Source: Tunturiibacter gelidiferens | Lineage (GTDB): Bacteria; Acidobacteriota; Terriglobia; Terriglobales; Acidobacteriaceae | NCBI RefSeq assembly: GCF_013410115.1 | Contig: NZ_JACCCV010000001.1 | Location: forward strand, 2,294,001-2,358,000 | Direction of reading: 5' to 3' | DNA length: 64,000 nucleotides | Shown: in pieces, positions 9,003-17,701 of the stretch | Layout: each line of letters starts with the position of its first letter | How positions within the stretch are numbered: position 1 is the first letter of the stretch | Translations under genes and position numbers: made by a program | Notes under the pieces: generated by a model | Seen by the model: the letters and a program-made list of their open reading frames with translations, nothing else | What the model was told of the DNA's origin: nothing | Database searches by the model: none

Positions 9003-9281
9003 TTAACGGGCGCTGGCAATATTCTGAATGTGTGGGCGCTCGCTCCTGGGGGGGCGACGCATGCCGTTGCGGATCTGCGCGGTGTCCATGTCAAGCTCGG
9101 CGAGGGTACGGCTAAGGGTGTTGCGGTGCATCCCGAGTTCGTCGGCGGCCTTGCACTGGTTTCCCTTGTGATGCGCCAACACTTCAAGGATGTAGCGCTT
9201 CTTGAACTGACGTACGGCCTCCGAGTAGGGGATGCCGGCGCTGTGCATCTGTGTGATCAAGCCGTCCATTTCGCGCTTCAA
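9003..9281 (-). CDS. Fis-type helix-turn-helix regulator
   Basis: Small DNA-binding protein of about 92 residues. The C-terminal half matches the Fis/NtrC-type HTH_8: FKKRYILEVLAHHKGNQCKAADELGMHRNTLSRTL. The N-terminal half (MDGLITQMHSAGIPYSEAVRQ) resembles the dimerising helices of Fis-like proteins. I take the TTG at 9281 because GCGAGGA stands six to seven bases before it; a longer GTG start at 9317 has no such site, and ATG at 9233 falls within the fold. The gene sits 27 bp upstream of the secretin gene on the same strand and downstream of cvpA, so it probably belongs to the same transcript. The extra C-terminal tail (RRPPRSERPH) is basic. Confidence 0.85.
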   Translation of the reverse strand: MKREMDGLITQMHSAGIPYSEAVRQFKKRYILEVLAHHKGNQCKAADELGMHRNTLSRTLAELDMDTAQIRNGMRRPPRSERPHIQNIASAR

Positions 9282-9332
9282 GGTTATTCCTCGCTGGTGG
9301 CCCCTTTGTGGAACCACACTCTCATTGTGCCT

Positions 9333-9869
9333 CTACCGTAGCGGTTTGATCCAATAGGGCGCGTTGTGCTTGAGTTGAGCGGCGCCATCCAGAATCCGTT
9401 GCTGAAGGTCGTAAGGTACAACGAAGGATACCGCATGCGCCCCCGCAAGGAAATAGGAAGATAGCTGCGAATTTTTAATCCAGCTGGGATGAGGGAGGAA
9501 GGCGGCGATAGCTGTCAGGATGGCTACCCCCAAGAGGCAACCACGCACAAAACCGAAGACTGCTCCGAGCATCCTGTCGAAGAAGCCGAGTCCGATGGCG
9601 TGAGCGGTGCGGTTGAGAGATTTGCCAAGCAACGCGCTAAGCACCATGACTCCTATCACGAGAAGGAGAAAGGAGACGATCTCTGCGGTTGATGGTGTGA
9701 CGATCAGGCGCTCAAGATACACAGTCAGGCGGTTGTAGTTCCAGCTGGCGATCAGGATTCCCGCGATCAGGCCGCCAAGTGAGAAAAGCTCGAGGATAAT
9801 GCCGCGCAGGAAGGCGACGATGGTGGAGTAGGCCAGAATTGCGATCAAGAACCAGTCGAAGAGGTTCAT
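9333..9869 (-). CDS. cvpA: CvpA family membrane protein
   Basis: 178-residue inner-membrane protein of the CvpA (colicin V production) family. ATG at 9869 begins MNLFDWFLIAILAYSTIVAF, the typical family start; upstream in-frame codons overlap the end of purC and are not used. Four hydrophobic helices are visible (about 3-22, 28-45, 65-85, 100-125), with the conserved RG between helices 1 and 2 (FLRGIILELFSLGG). The gene starts 4 bp after the purC stop; cvpA is a known neighbour of purine genes in several bacteria. The molecular role is unclear: it is linked to colicin V export in E. coli and to envelope homeostasis elsewhere. Confidence 0.88.
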   Translation of the reverse strand: MNLFDWFLIAILAYSTIVAFLRGIILELFSLGGLIAGILIASWNYNRLTVYLERLIVTPSTAEIVSFLLLVIGVMVLSALLGKSLNRTAHAIGLGFFDRMLGAVFGFVRGCLLGVAILTAIAAFLPHPSWIKNSQLSSYFLAGAHAVSFVVPYDLQQRILDGAAQLKHNAPYWIKPLR

Positions 9870-9873
9870 GCGC

Positions 9874-10785
9874 CTAAAGGTTTGTACGGCCAGTGAGCAA
9901 GCGATAGGCCTCGAGATATTTCTCGCTGGTGCGGACGACCACCTCACGCGGTAACGCGGGTGCGGGAGCTTGCTTGTTCCAGTGGATCGATTCGAGATAG
10001 TCGCGGACGTATTGTTTGTCGAAAGAAGGTTGAGGACCGCCAGGGTTATAGGAATCCGCTGGCCAATATCGCGAGGAGTCGGGGGTTAGTACCTCGTCGG
10101 CAAGAATGATCTGCTCATTTCCCGATTCGTCGGTGGTGAGACCGAATTCAAACTTGGTGTCGGCTAGGATTAGTCCTTTACTGGCTGCATGCTCGGTTGC
10201 TTTCTCATAGATTTTGAGCGTGAGTGTGCGCAGCGCATTGGCATTGGTAGCGCCGATCGTCTTCTCGACCATTTCGTAGGAGATGTTTTCGTCGTGGCCG
10301 CCAGAGTGAATTTTTGCCGCCGGGGTGAAGATTGGCTCAGGCAGACGATCTGACTCTCGAAGACCGACTGGTAGTTTGATGCCGCAGATCGAACCGGTTT
10401 GCTGATAGTCCTTCCAGCCGGATCCGGAAAGATAGCCGCGGACGACACATTCGACGGGAAACATCCTTGCTAGCTTGACGAGCATACTGCGACCTTCCAG
10501 CTGGTCAAGGAACGGCTGGAGTTCTGGGGGAAATTGTGTGGAGTCGGCGGTGAGCAGATGGTTTGGGACGATCGGCTTGAGGAGATCAAACCAGAAAAGC
10601 GACAACCGGGTCAGAATCCTCCCCTTGAACGGAATGCCACTGCCCAGGACATGATCGAAAGCAGAAATGCGGTCACTGGCTACGAAAAGGAGCTGGTCGG
10701 GGGAGATGGCGTAAATGTCACGAACCTTGCCGCGGGCGGTAAGGGGAAGTGATCCAAGATTGGTCTGTAGTAAGGCTGCTGGCAT
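9874..10785 (-). CDS. purC: Phosphoribosylaminoimidazole-succinocarboxamide synthase (SAICAR synthetase)
   Basis: Catalyses ATP-dependent condensation of CAIR with aspartate in de novo purine synthesis. The 303-residue protein is full length for the longer, eukaryote-like PurC branch. Family landmarks are GKVRDIYAISPDQLLFVASDRISAFD at the start (nucleotide-binding lobe), ECVVRGYLSGSGWKDY, and the acidic LADTKFEFGL/ILADEVLTPDSSRYWP catalytic segment. It is the first member of an apparent purC-cvpA-fis-secretin minus-strand unit, with 4 bp to cvpA. No other purine gene is in the window. Confidence 0.97.
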   Translation of the reverse strand: MPAALLQTNLGSLPLTARGKVRDIYAISPDQLLFVASDRISAFDHVLGSGIPFKGRILTRLSLFWFDLLKPIVPNHLLTADSTQFPPELQPFLDQLEGRSMLVKLARMFPVECVVRGYLSGSGWKDYQQTGSICGIKLPVGLRESDRLPEPIFTPAAKIHSGGHDENISYEMVEKTIGATNANALRTLTLKIYEKATEHAASKGLILADTKFEFGLTTDESGNEQIILADEVLTPDSSRYWPADSYNPGGPQPSFDKQYVRDYLESIHWNKQAPAPALPREVVVRTSEKYLEAYRLLTGRTNL

Positions 10786-10843
10786 TGGGTCGACGGTACC
10801 ACCTTTTGGGTTTTGCGATCAGACTGAAACAGACAGTAACAGG

Positions 10844-11476
10844 CTAGGACAGTGGGAATAACTTGTCGACAGTTCCCTCGGACTCGGACGGCCAACGCGG
10901 GCAGCGGCCGAGAACGGTTTTCGTTGCAGGAAAAGGTATAGCGATGGCGGCATTTGAGTTACATTCGCGATCATTAAAAGGAATGACCCGGACTTTATGG
11001 CGGAGAAATGGGGCGATTGGGGGATGATAGGAGACGATGAGATCGGCCCCTTTATTGCCACTGCCGGGGTTACCCCATGGTTTGACTTCATAGAAGAGGT
11101 TACCGCCGATGGGTACTGTCTTGTAGGAAGAAGGGTCGAAGAGTTCGGCAAGTGGGAGCATAATACTCGCTCCAAACACGGGGATTAATAAAATCGTCGC
11201 GCTGAAATACGTCAACCATCTTGGAGATAGTCGCGTGAAGAGGAGAACCAGGATTTCGTATGCTGCGACGGCTAACCAGTTAATAAAGACATTCAATCTG
11301 TCGGAGGTCGTTCCCCATTTGGAAGCAGCGAAGAACACCTGAATCAATACCAAGGCTATGGATGCTGAGACGATGCTGAGCTTGAGGCGAGAGTGGATCC
11401 TGTCCCAAAAGATCCGCACCAGAAGCATCGCTCCTGACAACAAAATAAGAACGGCAGTTGTGAGCGGTATGTTCAT
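10844..11476 (-). CDS. Hypothetical membrane protein
   Basis: 210-residue protein, not recognised. The N-terminal 110 residues form three to four hydrophobic helices (TAVLILLSGAMLLV, LSIVSASIALVLIQVFF, LAVAAYEILVLLF, YFSATILLIPVFGASI). The C-terminal 100 residues are soluble, with two Cys (REC..., GRC...). It lies on the minus strand between smc and purC, 58 bp from the purC start, so it might be transcribed ahead of purC. No domain or signal for function is visible. Confidence 0.6.
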   Translation of the reverse strand: MNIPLTTAVLILLSGAMLLVRIFWDRIHSRLKLSIVSASIALVLIQVFFAASKWGTTSDRLNVFINWLAVAAYEILVLLFTRLSPRWLTYFSATILLIPVFGASIMLPLAELFDPSSYKTVPIGGNLFYEVKPWGNPGSGNKGADLIVSYHPPIAPFLRHKVRVIPFNDRECNSNAAIAIPFPATKTVLGRCPRWPSESEGTVDKLFPLS

Positions 11477-11589
11477 GCCGTTTTCAGATTAGCTGCTTTC
11501 GTCGGTGCGTGTAGAAATACTCATTGATTTCTGTTTTTGTCAGTGACAATCTACCGGGAGCGATAAGACGGACAATTCAGCGACACTGG

Positions 11590-11624
11590 AAAAAAAGCTG
11601 GAGCGAGTGGTGAATCGCTCCAGC
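11590..11624 (-). terminator. Rho-independent terminator of smc
   Basis: On the minus strand GCTGGAGCGA and TCGCTCCAGC form a perfect 10-bp stem with an 8-base loop, followed by seven T. It lies about 20 bp after the smc stop codon. Confidence 0.92.
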
Positions 11625-11643
11625 TGCGCAAAGGCTTGGGGCA

Positions 11644-14600
11644 TCACGCCACGGCGCGACGATTGTCGGCGGAGTCGCGGCGATTAAGGTTGACGCTGAC
11701 GATCTTAGAGACGCCCGGCTCCTGCATGGTGACTCCGTAGATGATGTCCGCCTGGGACATGGTGCGTTTGCTGTGGGTGATGACGACGAATTGTGTATTT
11801 GCACTCATTTCGTGGATGAGTTTTGCGAAGCGGCCTACATTAGTTTCGTCCAGCGGTGCGTCGACTTCGTCGAGGATGCAGAAGGGGGCGGGTTGGAACT
11901 GGAAGATTCCAACGAGGAGGGAAAGAGCGGTGAGCGCTTTTTCTCCTCCGGAGAGCAGGAGGATGTTTTGAAGCTTCTTCCCTGGGGGGGAGGCAATGAT
12001 GTCGATGCCGCTCTCGTTGGAATTTTCGGCATCGGTGAGTTTCATGAGGGCCTGACCGCCACCGAAGAGCTTGGTGAAGGTGACGGAGAAGTTTTCGTTG
12101 ATGACCTTGAAGGCCTCATCAAACTTGAGACGGGATACGTCGTCAATCTCCTTGATGGAGGCTTGTGTGTTCTCAATGGAATCGAGCAGGTCTTTGCGTT
12201 GCGTTTCGAGGAAGCTGTGACGGGTGACTGTTTCGTTGTACTCGTCGAGGGCCATCATGTTGACCGGACCCATGGCTTCAAGTTTTTGCTTGAGGGCACG
12301 GGATTCTTCCTCCTGGGTGTGGAGGTCGTCGCCTTCGATCCGGGTGATGGTCTGGTCTTCGCGGAGCGTGATGGCTTCGGCGCCAAGATCGTTGAGGCAG
12401 GTGGCGTCGATGTGCTCAATGTCGGAGGTGAGCTTTGCGGCGCGGGCAGTTAGAGCTGCACGCTGCTCGCGGAGGGCTTCGGTCTCGTGGCGAAGGGTGC
12501 GGAGACGAACGTCGAGGTCGGCCATAGAGACGCGCAAAGCGTGGGCCTCTTCCGTGAGGCGTGCGCCTTGAGCTACGGCATAGGCGCGAACGTCTGAGAG
12601 TTCGGTGTGCTGGACCGCGAGAGCGGCGGTCTCTTCTTCGCGGCGGAGTCTCTCTGCGCCGGCAGAGGAGATTTGCTGGTCGAGTTGCTGGATACGCTGG
12701 TTTTGACCGTTATATAGGCGCGTCGTTTGCTCGAAGTTTGCGGCTGCGTTGCGGCGACGCTCTTCTAATCCGGCGAGCGCGGCGGAGGCGGCTGCTGCGC
12801 CCTGTTGAAGATCTTCGCGTCGGGCGCGGAGCTCTTCGAGTTGCTCTTGAAGGGCGGCCAGGCTGGCTTCCAAGGTGCTGCGCTCGTTCTCGAAGGCTTC
12901 CGCCTCCTGCTGACGACGCGCGATCAGGTCCGCTTTCTGATTGCGTGCTTCCCGATTGCGTTCGTTGGTGAGAGCCCAGTCCTGCAGGCGGCGCTCAATG
13001 CGAGCGACCTCCGACTCCATTTGCCGGAGAGCTGCTCCGGAGTTTGCGGACTCGCGCTCGGCGTCGCGGCGTTCGTGGGTTTTGCCTTCGATCGTCGCAT
13101 TGAGAGCGGCCATCTGGTGCTGCAGTTCGATGGTGTTTCGGTCTGTCTGAGCCAGATCGCGCTCGACTTTTTCCAACTTCTGCTGCACCTCTGCGAGTTC
13201 GCGTTTGAGAGCGAGGGGCCCTTGCGTGCGGGGGCGTCCGCTGGTGACCGTGACGTTGTGGAAGGTCTCACCGGTGGGGGAGAGGAAGAATGCCTGGGGG
13301 TTTGAGAGGGCGAGCGAGCGGGCAGTGTAGGAGTCTGGAGCGACGAAACCCTCACGGAGTTTGGGCAGAATAACCTCGAGGGATTTGCCGAAGCCGTCGA
13401 GAACACGGACGCACTCCTTGAGGGGGACGACGCCTTCGATCCCTTCGATGTTGGTCTGGGCGATGCTTGGCATGCCTTCGGCAAAGGCGAAGTTAGCCTG
13501 GGAGTCGTTGGGGTGTACGAGGAAGGTGGCGCGGCCTGTGACGTCGGTCTGCAGGAGATGCATTCCTGCGTTCGCGGCGTCCCAGGATTTGACCACGACG
13601 TAGTTGAGCTCGTCGCGGAGGAATTCGTCGACGACATTTTCGTACTTGCCGTCTACTTCGAGGAAGTCGGCGAGAGTGCCAACAGCCGCCATGCCATTGG
13701 CATTCTGCTTATAGGCGTCAGTCTTGAAGAGATTTCGAACGGTATCGGTGGAATAGCTGTGTTCGCGAATCAGCGCTTCGAGGGAGGTGCGGCGGCCGGC
13801 GAGGGATGCTACCTCGCCTCGCAACTGGTCGCCGCGGCGTTTGGACTGAGACTCCTCGTTGCGGCGGGCTTCTACCTGGAGGCGAAGTTCGGCGATCTCG
13901 GCCTCGAGACGCTTAAGGCGCTCGGTCACCGACTCGAACGACATCTTGACCTGCCCACGCTGCAGACCCAAAGTTTCGAGTTCCTGTCTGGCGATCTCCG
14001 ACTCGGAGAGGAGCCGTTCCGCTTCACGGTCGAGACCAGCAAGAGCTGCTGCCGCCTGAGCCTCTTCGTTGCGAGTCTGGGCGATGCGTTGGACGAGTTG
14101 CATGGTGGAGCGGCGGTTTTGTTCAGCCTGCTGCTCGGCTGCCGCAACGCTGCGGACGGCCTCCTGCGCCTGCGCTTGATGGCTCTGGGCGGCCTCTCGT
14201 GATTCAGCGGACTCGACCGTAGCGCTGTTGAGGAAGTTGCGATGCTCTTCAAGTTCGCCGGCGAGGCTGGCAAGCTGTTCGCGGGCCTGAGCGAGATCGT
14301 CGGCGCCAGTTGCGATGCGGTTGGTGAGTTCGGCGATGCGGTCGGCGTTCGAGGCCGAGCGGGCAGAGATGCGCTCGAGTTCGACGGCAGACTGGTTCGC
14401 CTGAGCTCCGGCTTCGCGGATCTGCTGATCGAGACCGTAGCCGAAATTGACGCCCTCAGTGTGCTCGGCGTCCATCGCTTCAACCGTGGTGGCCTGTGTG
14501 TCGATCTGGGCAGCGAGCGCGGTGATCTTCTCGGTGGTGGCGGCCTGCTCGATATCTAACTGCGACATGCGGCTGGCGAGGACGACACGAAGGCGAGTGC

Positions 14601-15537
14601 GGAGTTCATCGCGGAGCGCGCCATAGCGTTCAGCCTTGGCGGCCTGGCGCTTCAGAGTGGTCATCTGACGGGTGACCTCGTCGAAGATGTCGTTTACGCG
14701 GGCAAGATTCTGGCGGGCGGATTCTAGACGCAACTCGGCGAGGCGTTTTTTTGTCTTGAAGCGAGTGATGCCTGCGGCTTCTTCGATGATGGATCGGCGG
14801 TCGTGAGGCTTGGCGGAGAGGAGCTGACCGATGCGCTCCTGGCCGATGATGGCGTAAGATTCACCACCAAGGCCTGTGCCCATAAAAATGTCCTGAATGT
14901 CTCGTAGGCGGCAGATCTTGCCGTTAAGCAGATATTCGCTGTCGCCGGAGCGGAAGAGGCGGCGGGTGATGGTGAGTTCGCCGGCGCGGACGGGGGCGCG
15001 GCCGAACTTTCGGCGACGAATCTTGAGGACGACATTGTTGGGATTGGCAAGTTCGGCTGCCGCGTCTGTCTCGGTTGGAGGTGGAAGGATTTGTGGGCCC
15101 TTGGCCTCGCCCTCGATGACAGTGCCGGGTTGGGCCTCGGCGACGGCTTCTTCGGTTTCTTCGGAGCGCTGCTGGCGCAAGGTGGTCTCGTCCCAGTCGG
15201 TGGGAAGGTTTTCATCGATGATGATTTCGGGGTCGTCCTGGAGGCTGGCTCCATCGTAGACCTCGGGGTCGACGAGGGTCAGCGAGACCTCGGCCATGCC
15301 GGTGGGCTTGCGTTCTCGGGTGCCGGCGAAGATGACGTCCTCCATCTTGATACCGCGGAGGCTTTTGGCGGACTGTTCGCCCAAGACCCAGGTGATGGCG
15401 TCGGATATGTTGGATTTCCCGCACCCGTTGGGGCCGACGATGGCGGCGATGCCTTCGCCGGAAAGCTGAACTTCGGTGCGATCACAGAAGGATTTGAAGC
15501 CGAGTATCTGGACTTTTTTGAGCTTGAGCAAGTGCAC
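11644..15537 (-). CDS. smc: Chromosome segregation ATPase SMC, with N-terminal-head insertion
   Basis: Condensin core protein of 1,297 residues that organises and segregates the chromosome with ScpA/ScpB (not in this window). Walker A GPNGCGKS is at residues 35-42. Two long coiled coils flank a hinge (NGMAAVGTLADFLEVDGKYENVVDEF). The C-terminal head carries the signature LLSGGEKALTAL (about 1194) and Walker B CILDEVDAPLDETN. The protein is about 100 residues longer than common bacterial SMCs. Most of the excess is an acidic, low-complexity stretch at about residues 90-184, between AEVSLTLVD and RAGELTITRRLFRSG, that interrupts the ATPase head. The gene is followed by a strong terminator. ATG at 15537 fits the family start (LLKLKKVQILGFKSF). 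Confidence 0.97.
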   Translation of the reverse strand: MHLLKLKKVQILGFKSFCDRTEVQLSGEGIAAIVGPNGCGKSNISDAITWVLGEQSAKSLRGIKMEDVIFAGTRERKPTGMAEVSLTLVDPEVYDGASLQDDPEIIIDENLPTDWDETTLRQQRSEETEEAVAEAQPGTVIEGEAKGPQILPPPTETDAAAELANPNNVVLKIRRRKFGRAPVRAGELTITRRLFRSGDSEYLLNGKICRLRDIQDIFMGTGLGGESYAIIGQERIGQLLSAKPHDRRSIIEEAAGITRFKTKKRLAELRLESARQNLARVNDIFDEVTRQMTTLKRQAAKAERYGALRDELRTRLRVVLASRMSQLDIEQAATTEKITALAAQIDTQATTVEAMDAEHTEGVNFGYGLDQQIREAGAQANQSAVELERISARSASNADRIAELTNRIATGADDLAQAREQLASLAGELEEHRNFLNSATVESAESREAAQSHQAQAQEAVRSVAAAEQQAEQNRRSTMQLVQRIAQTRNEEAQAAAALAGLDREAERLLSESEIARQELETLGLQRGQVKMSFESVTERLKRLEAEIAELRLQVEARRNEESQSKRRGDQLRGEVASLAGRRTSLEALIREHSYSTDTVRNLFKTDAYKQNANGMAAVGTLADFLEVDGKYENVVDEFLRDELNYVVVKSWDAANAGMHLLQTDVTGRATFLVHPNDSQANFAFAEGMPSIAQTNIEGIEGVVPLKECVRVLDGFGKSLEVILPKLREGFVAPDSYTARSLALSNPQAFFLSPTGETFHNVTVTSGRPRTQGPLALKRELAEVQQKLEKVERDLAQTDRNTIELQHQMAALNATIEGKTHERRDAERESANSGAALRQMESEVARIERRLQDWALTNERNREARNQKADLIARRQQEAEAFENERSTLEASLAALQEQLEELRARREDLQQGAAAASAALAGLEERRRNAAANFEQTTRLYNGQNQRIQQLDQQISSAGAERLRREEETAALAVQHTELSDVRAYAVAQGARLTEEAHALRVSMADLDVRLRTLRHETEALREQRAALTARAAKLTSDIEHIDATCLNDLGAEAITLREDQTITRIEGDDLHTQEEESRALKQKLEAMGPVNMMALDEYNETVTRHSFLETQRKDLLDSIENTQASIKEIDDVSRLKFDEAFKVINENFSVTFTKLFGGGQALMKLTDAENSNESGIDIIASPPGKKLQNILLLSGGEKALTALSLLVGIFQFQPAPFCILDEVDAPLDETNVGRFAKLIHEMSANTQFVVITHSKRTMSQADIIYGVTMQEPGVSKIVSVNLNRRDSADNRRAVA

Positions 15538-16281
15538 CTCTATGGGGCGGACCGATGAGTCTTGAGAAACTTTCCCCAGTCGAATAAGACTGATTCAACT
15601 CTAGCTCCGGTTCGGTATGGAATCAACGGGTACAACACTACATATTGTGGATAATTGGACTGAAACGCAATAAATGGGTGGCTTAAGCAAGATTCAGGAT
15701 TGTCATAGTGAGTTTGTATTCCCTGGATTTCACCAAGTTGATGGGATCGTAATGTGGGACATTGCATGAGATTTTAATCAGCCAGCGATGCAGCCGAAAG
15801 AGAGCACCATGCGGCCGCCTAGCACCACGTCAATGGCAATCATGAGGCCGCCCATGAGCACGCGGTCACGGCGCACCAACACTCCACTCAAGCGCACGAG
15901 TATTCGACAGATGCTCATCTTAGTCAGCAGCGCATAAGTAGCTTGCTTCGGTAGAACAAGACACCTGACCGACGCGAGTTGGTCGGGGTCTCTGTTTTGG
16001 GGCTGCTTGTTCGCTATGAAGTCCCCGGACGCGATTGTTCGTGTATAACACTTTTATTGCTGCTAAAGGTTGGGTCAGCTTGCGTTTTGAGCAACGGCGT
16101 TTCTATAATCCGCATCATCATCCCGGATTGCTACGAACACTTCAACCGTCTGGCCGAAGGGTTAGGCACGGCGAGGACAACCACTGAGGCATTATGATCG
16201 GTTTCTGTTTCGTCTTATATCCAAGTGGCCCCGGAAGCATCGGTGACACATTTGAAAGAAAGATTTATTGAGGAGTGTGGA
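15538..16281. other. Intergenic region between smc and exported TPR-like protein
   Basis: Divergent spacer of 744 bp. Apart from one 46-codon candidate at 15778-15918 (separate entry) I see no supported gene. Short frames at 15540-15767 and 15979-16197 have no ribosome sites or recognisable sequence. It must contain the promoters of smc (minus) and of the gene at 16282 (plus). Confidence 0.5.
15778..15918 (-). CDS. Possible 46-residue hydrophobic small protein
   Basis: Open frame from ATG at 15918 to TGA at 15778. The peptide begins MSICRILVRLSGVLVRRDRV and continues with a Val/Gly/Met-rich stretch (LMGGLMIAIDVVLGGRMVL) that could insert in a membrane. No good ribosome site precedes it (ACTAAG), and Arg/Val/Leu-rich peptides often arise by chance in GC-rich DNA. 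Unrecognised; listed because its frame is the only plausible coding signal in this spacer. Confidence 0.2.
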   Translation of the reverse strand: MSICRILVRLSGVLVRRDRVLMGGLMIAIDVVLGGRMVLSFGCIAG

Positions 16282-17592
16282 ATGAAGAAGGTAGTCGTTG
16301 CGTCTCTCCTGGCGGTCGCTAGCATGGCAAGTGCTGCGGGACCCCTTGTGGCACAAACCCAGGTCAATCTTGGTTCCAACGCGCAGGCCGCGAGCGGCGG
16401 AGTACAGCTGTCGCCTGCTGAATATAAAGCCTATAATGATGCGATAAGCCAGACCACGCCCCAGACCAAAGCATCCGCAATTGAAGCTTATCTGACGGCC
16501 TATCCGCAGTCCCCGGTGAAAGCATCCGTGCTGGAGCAGCTGATGCTGGCGTACGCTGCATTTGATCCAGCTAAGACCCTGGATGCAGCGGATCGGCTGT
16601 TGCAGGTAGACCCGAACAACCTGCGCGCCCTGACCTTTGAGGTTTACTTCCGGAAACAGCAGGGAGATCAGGCGACTGACCCGACCGCAAAGCAGGCGGC
16701 GCTGGACAAGGCGGCCGAGTTTGCGCAGAAGGGGCTGGCGGTCACTACCAAACCGGCAGATATGAGCGACGCAGACTTCGCCAAGGTCAAAGACGCAGCG
16801 ACTCCTGTGTTCTACGGCGCGATTGGTGCGGCTGCTTTGAACAAGAAAGATACCGCTACCGCGATTACAAACTACAAGTCTGAATTGGGTAGCGTTCCAG
16901 TCGCGCAGACCCAGACCCCCGGCGTGCTCTTACAGGACACCTTTATTCTGGGGCAGGCTTACTACCAGTCGACTCCTCCCGACTATGTGAACTGCACCTG
17001 GTACGCATCGCGTGCCGCGGCTTTTGCGCCCGAGCCCTACAAGAGCCAGATGTTGCCGCTCGCGAAGTTCTGCTACAAAAAGTATCACGGTGCTGACGAT
17101 GGCTACGATGCAGTCACGGCTGCCGTGCAAACGAATCTTAATCCACCTGCCGACTTTAAGATCAAACCGGCGCCGTCGCCAGCCGATATTGTCGCCGGTG
17201 TTATCTCAAGCACGCCAGACCTTTCTACACTGGCGATCAGTGATAAAGAGTTCATCCTTGCCAATGGCAAGCCTGAGGATGCTGCAAAAGTCTGGGATAC
17301 CATGAAGGGTAAGTCAGTCCAATTCCCAGATTCGACTGTAATATCTGTCTCCGATACTGCGCTGCAAGTTGCTGTTTCTGACGATGCCGTGCAATCCAAG
17401 ACGGCAGATTTTATCTTCCAGCTGACGGCGCCGTTGAAGACGCCACCCGCGGCGGGAGCGAAGGTCACCGTGAGCGGCACTTACGCGTCATTCACCCCCA
17501 GCCCCATTTTGATTACGATGAGCGATGGAGCTGTGGTCGAGCCGAAGAAGACTCCGACCAAAGCACCCGTGCATCATCCTGCTCATCACTAG
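16282..17592 (+). CDS. Exported TPR-like protein of unknown function
   Basis: 436-residue secreted or periplasmic protein. ATG at 16282 follows GAGGAGTGTGGA; an earlier in-frame start at 16225 would bury the signal peptide. Residues 1-26 are a signal peptide (KKVVVASLLAVASMASAAGPLVAQ). The first 250 residues are helical and Ala/Gln-rich with TPR-like periodicity (AYLTAYPQSPVKASVLEQLMLAYAAFDPAKTLDAADRLLQVDPNN). The C-terminal third is beta-rich, ending in a His/Pro/Lys tail (KKTPTKAPVHHPAHH). Many acidobacteria carry such a protein; the role is unknown. It is monocistronic, with a strong terminator after the stop. Confidence 0.8.
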   Translation: MKKVVVASLLAVASMASAAGPLVAQTQVNLGSNAQAASGGVQLSPAEYKAYNDAISQTTPQTKASAIEAYLTAYPQSPVKASVLEQLMLAYAAFDPAKTLDAADRLLQVDPNNLRALTFEVYFRKQQGDQATDPTAKQAALDKAAEFAQKGLAVTTKPADMSDADFAKVKDAATPVFYGAIGAAALNKKDTATAITNYKSELGSVPVAQTQTPGVLLQDTFILGQAYYQSTPPDYVNCTWYASRAAAFAPEPYKSQMLPLAKFCYKKYHGADDGYDAVTAAVQTNLNPPADFKIKPAPSPADIVAGVISSTPDLSTLAISDKEFILANGKPEDAAKVWDTMKGKSVQFPDSTVISVSDTALQVAVSDDAVQSKTADFIFQLTAPLKTPPAAGAKVTVSGTYASFTPSPILITMSDGAVVEPKKTPTKAPVHHPAHH

Positions 17593-17607
17593 ACCCCTAT
17601 AGCTTAC

Positions 17608-17636
17608 AAAAGGCAGCCCGCAAGGGCTGCCTTTTT
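17608..17636 (+). terminator. Rho-independent terminator
   Basis: AAAAGGCAGCCC and GGGCTGCCTTTTT form a stem of about 10 bp around a GCAA tetraloop, followed by a T run. It lies 15 bp after the stop of the exported TPR-like gene. The A-rich left arm lets it also act on the convergent citrate synthase transcript. Confidence 0.92.
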
Positions 17637-17701
17637 GTGTTTAGGAAAGTCGGAAAATCGGTGGGATTCTACGTGCCGTAGTTAGTAGGAAGGTGTAAAA
17701 G

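Noticed and set aside
15540..15767. 75-codon minus frame upstream of smc
   Set aside because: No ribosome site, no similarity, and it occupies the likely smc promoter.
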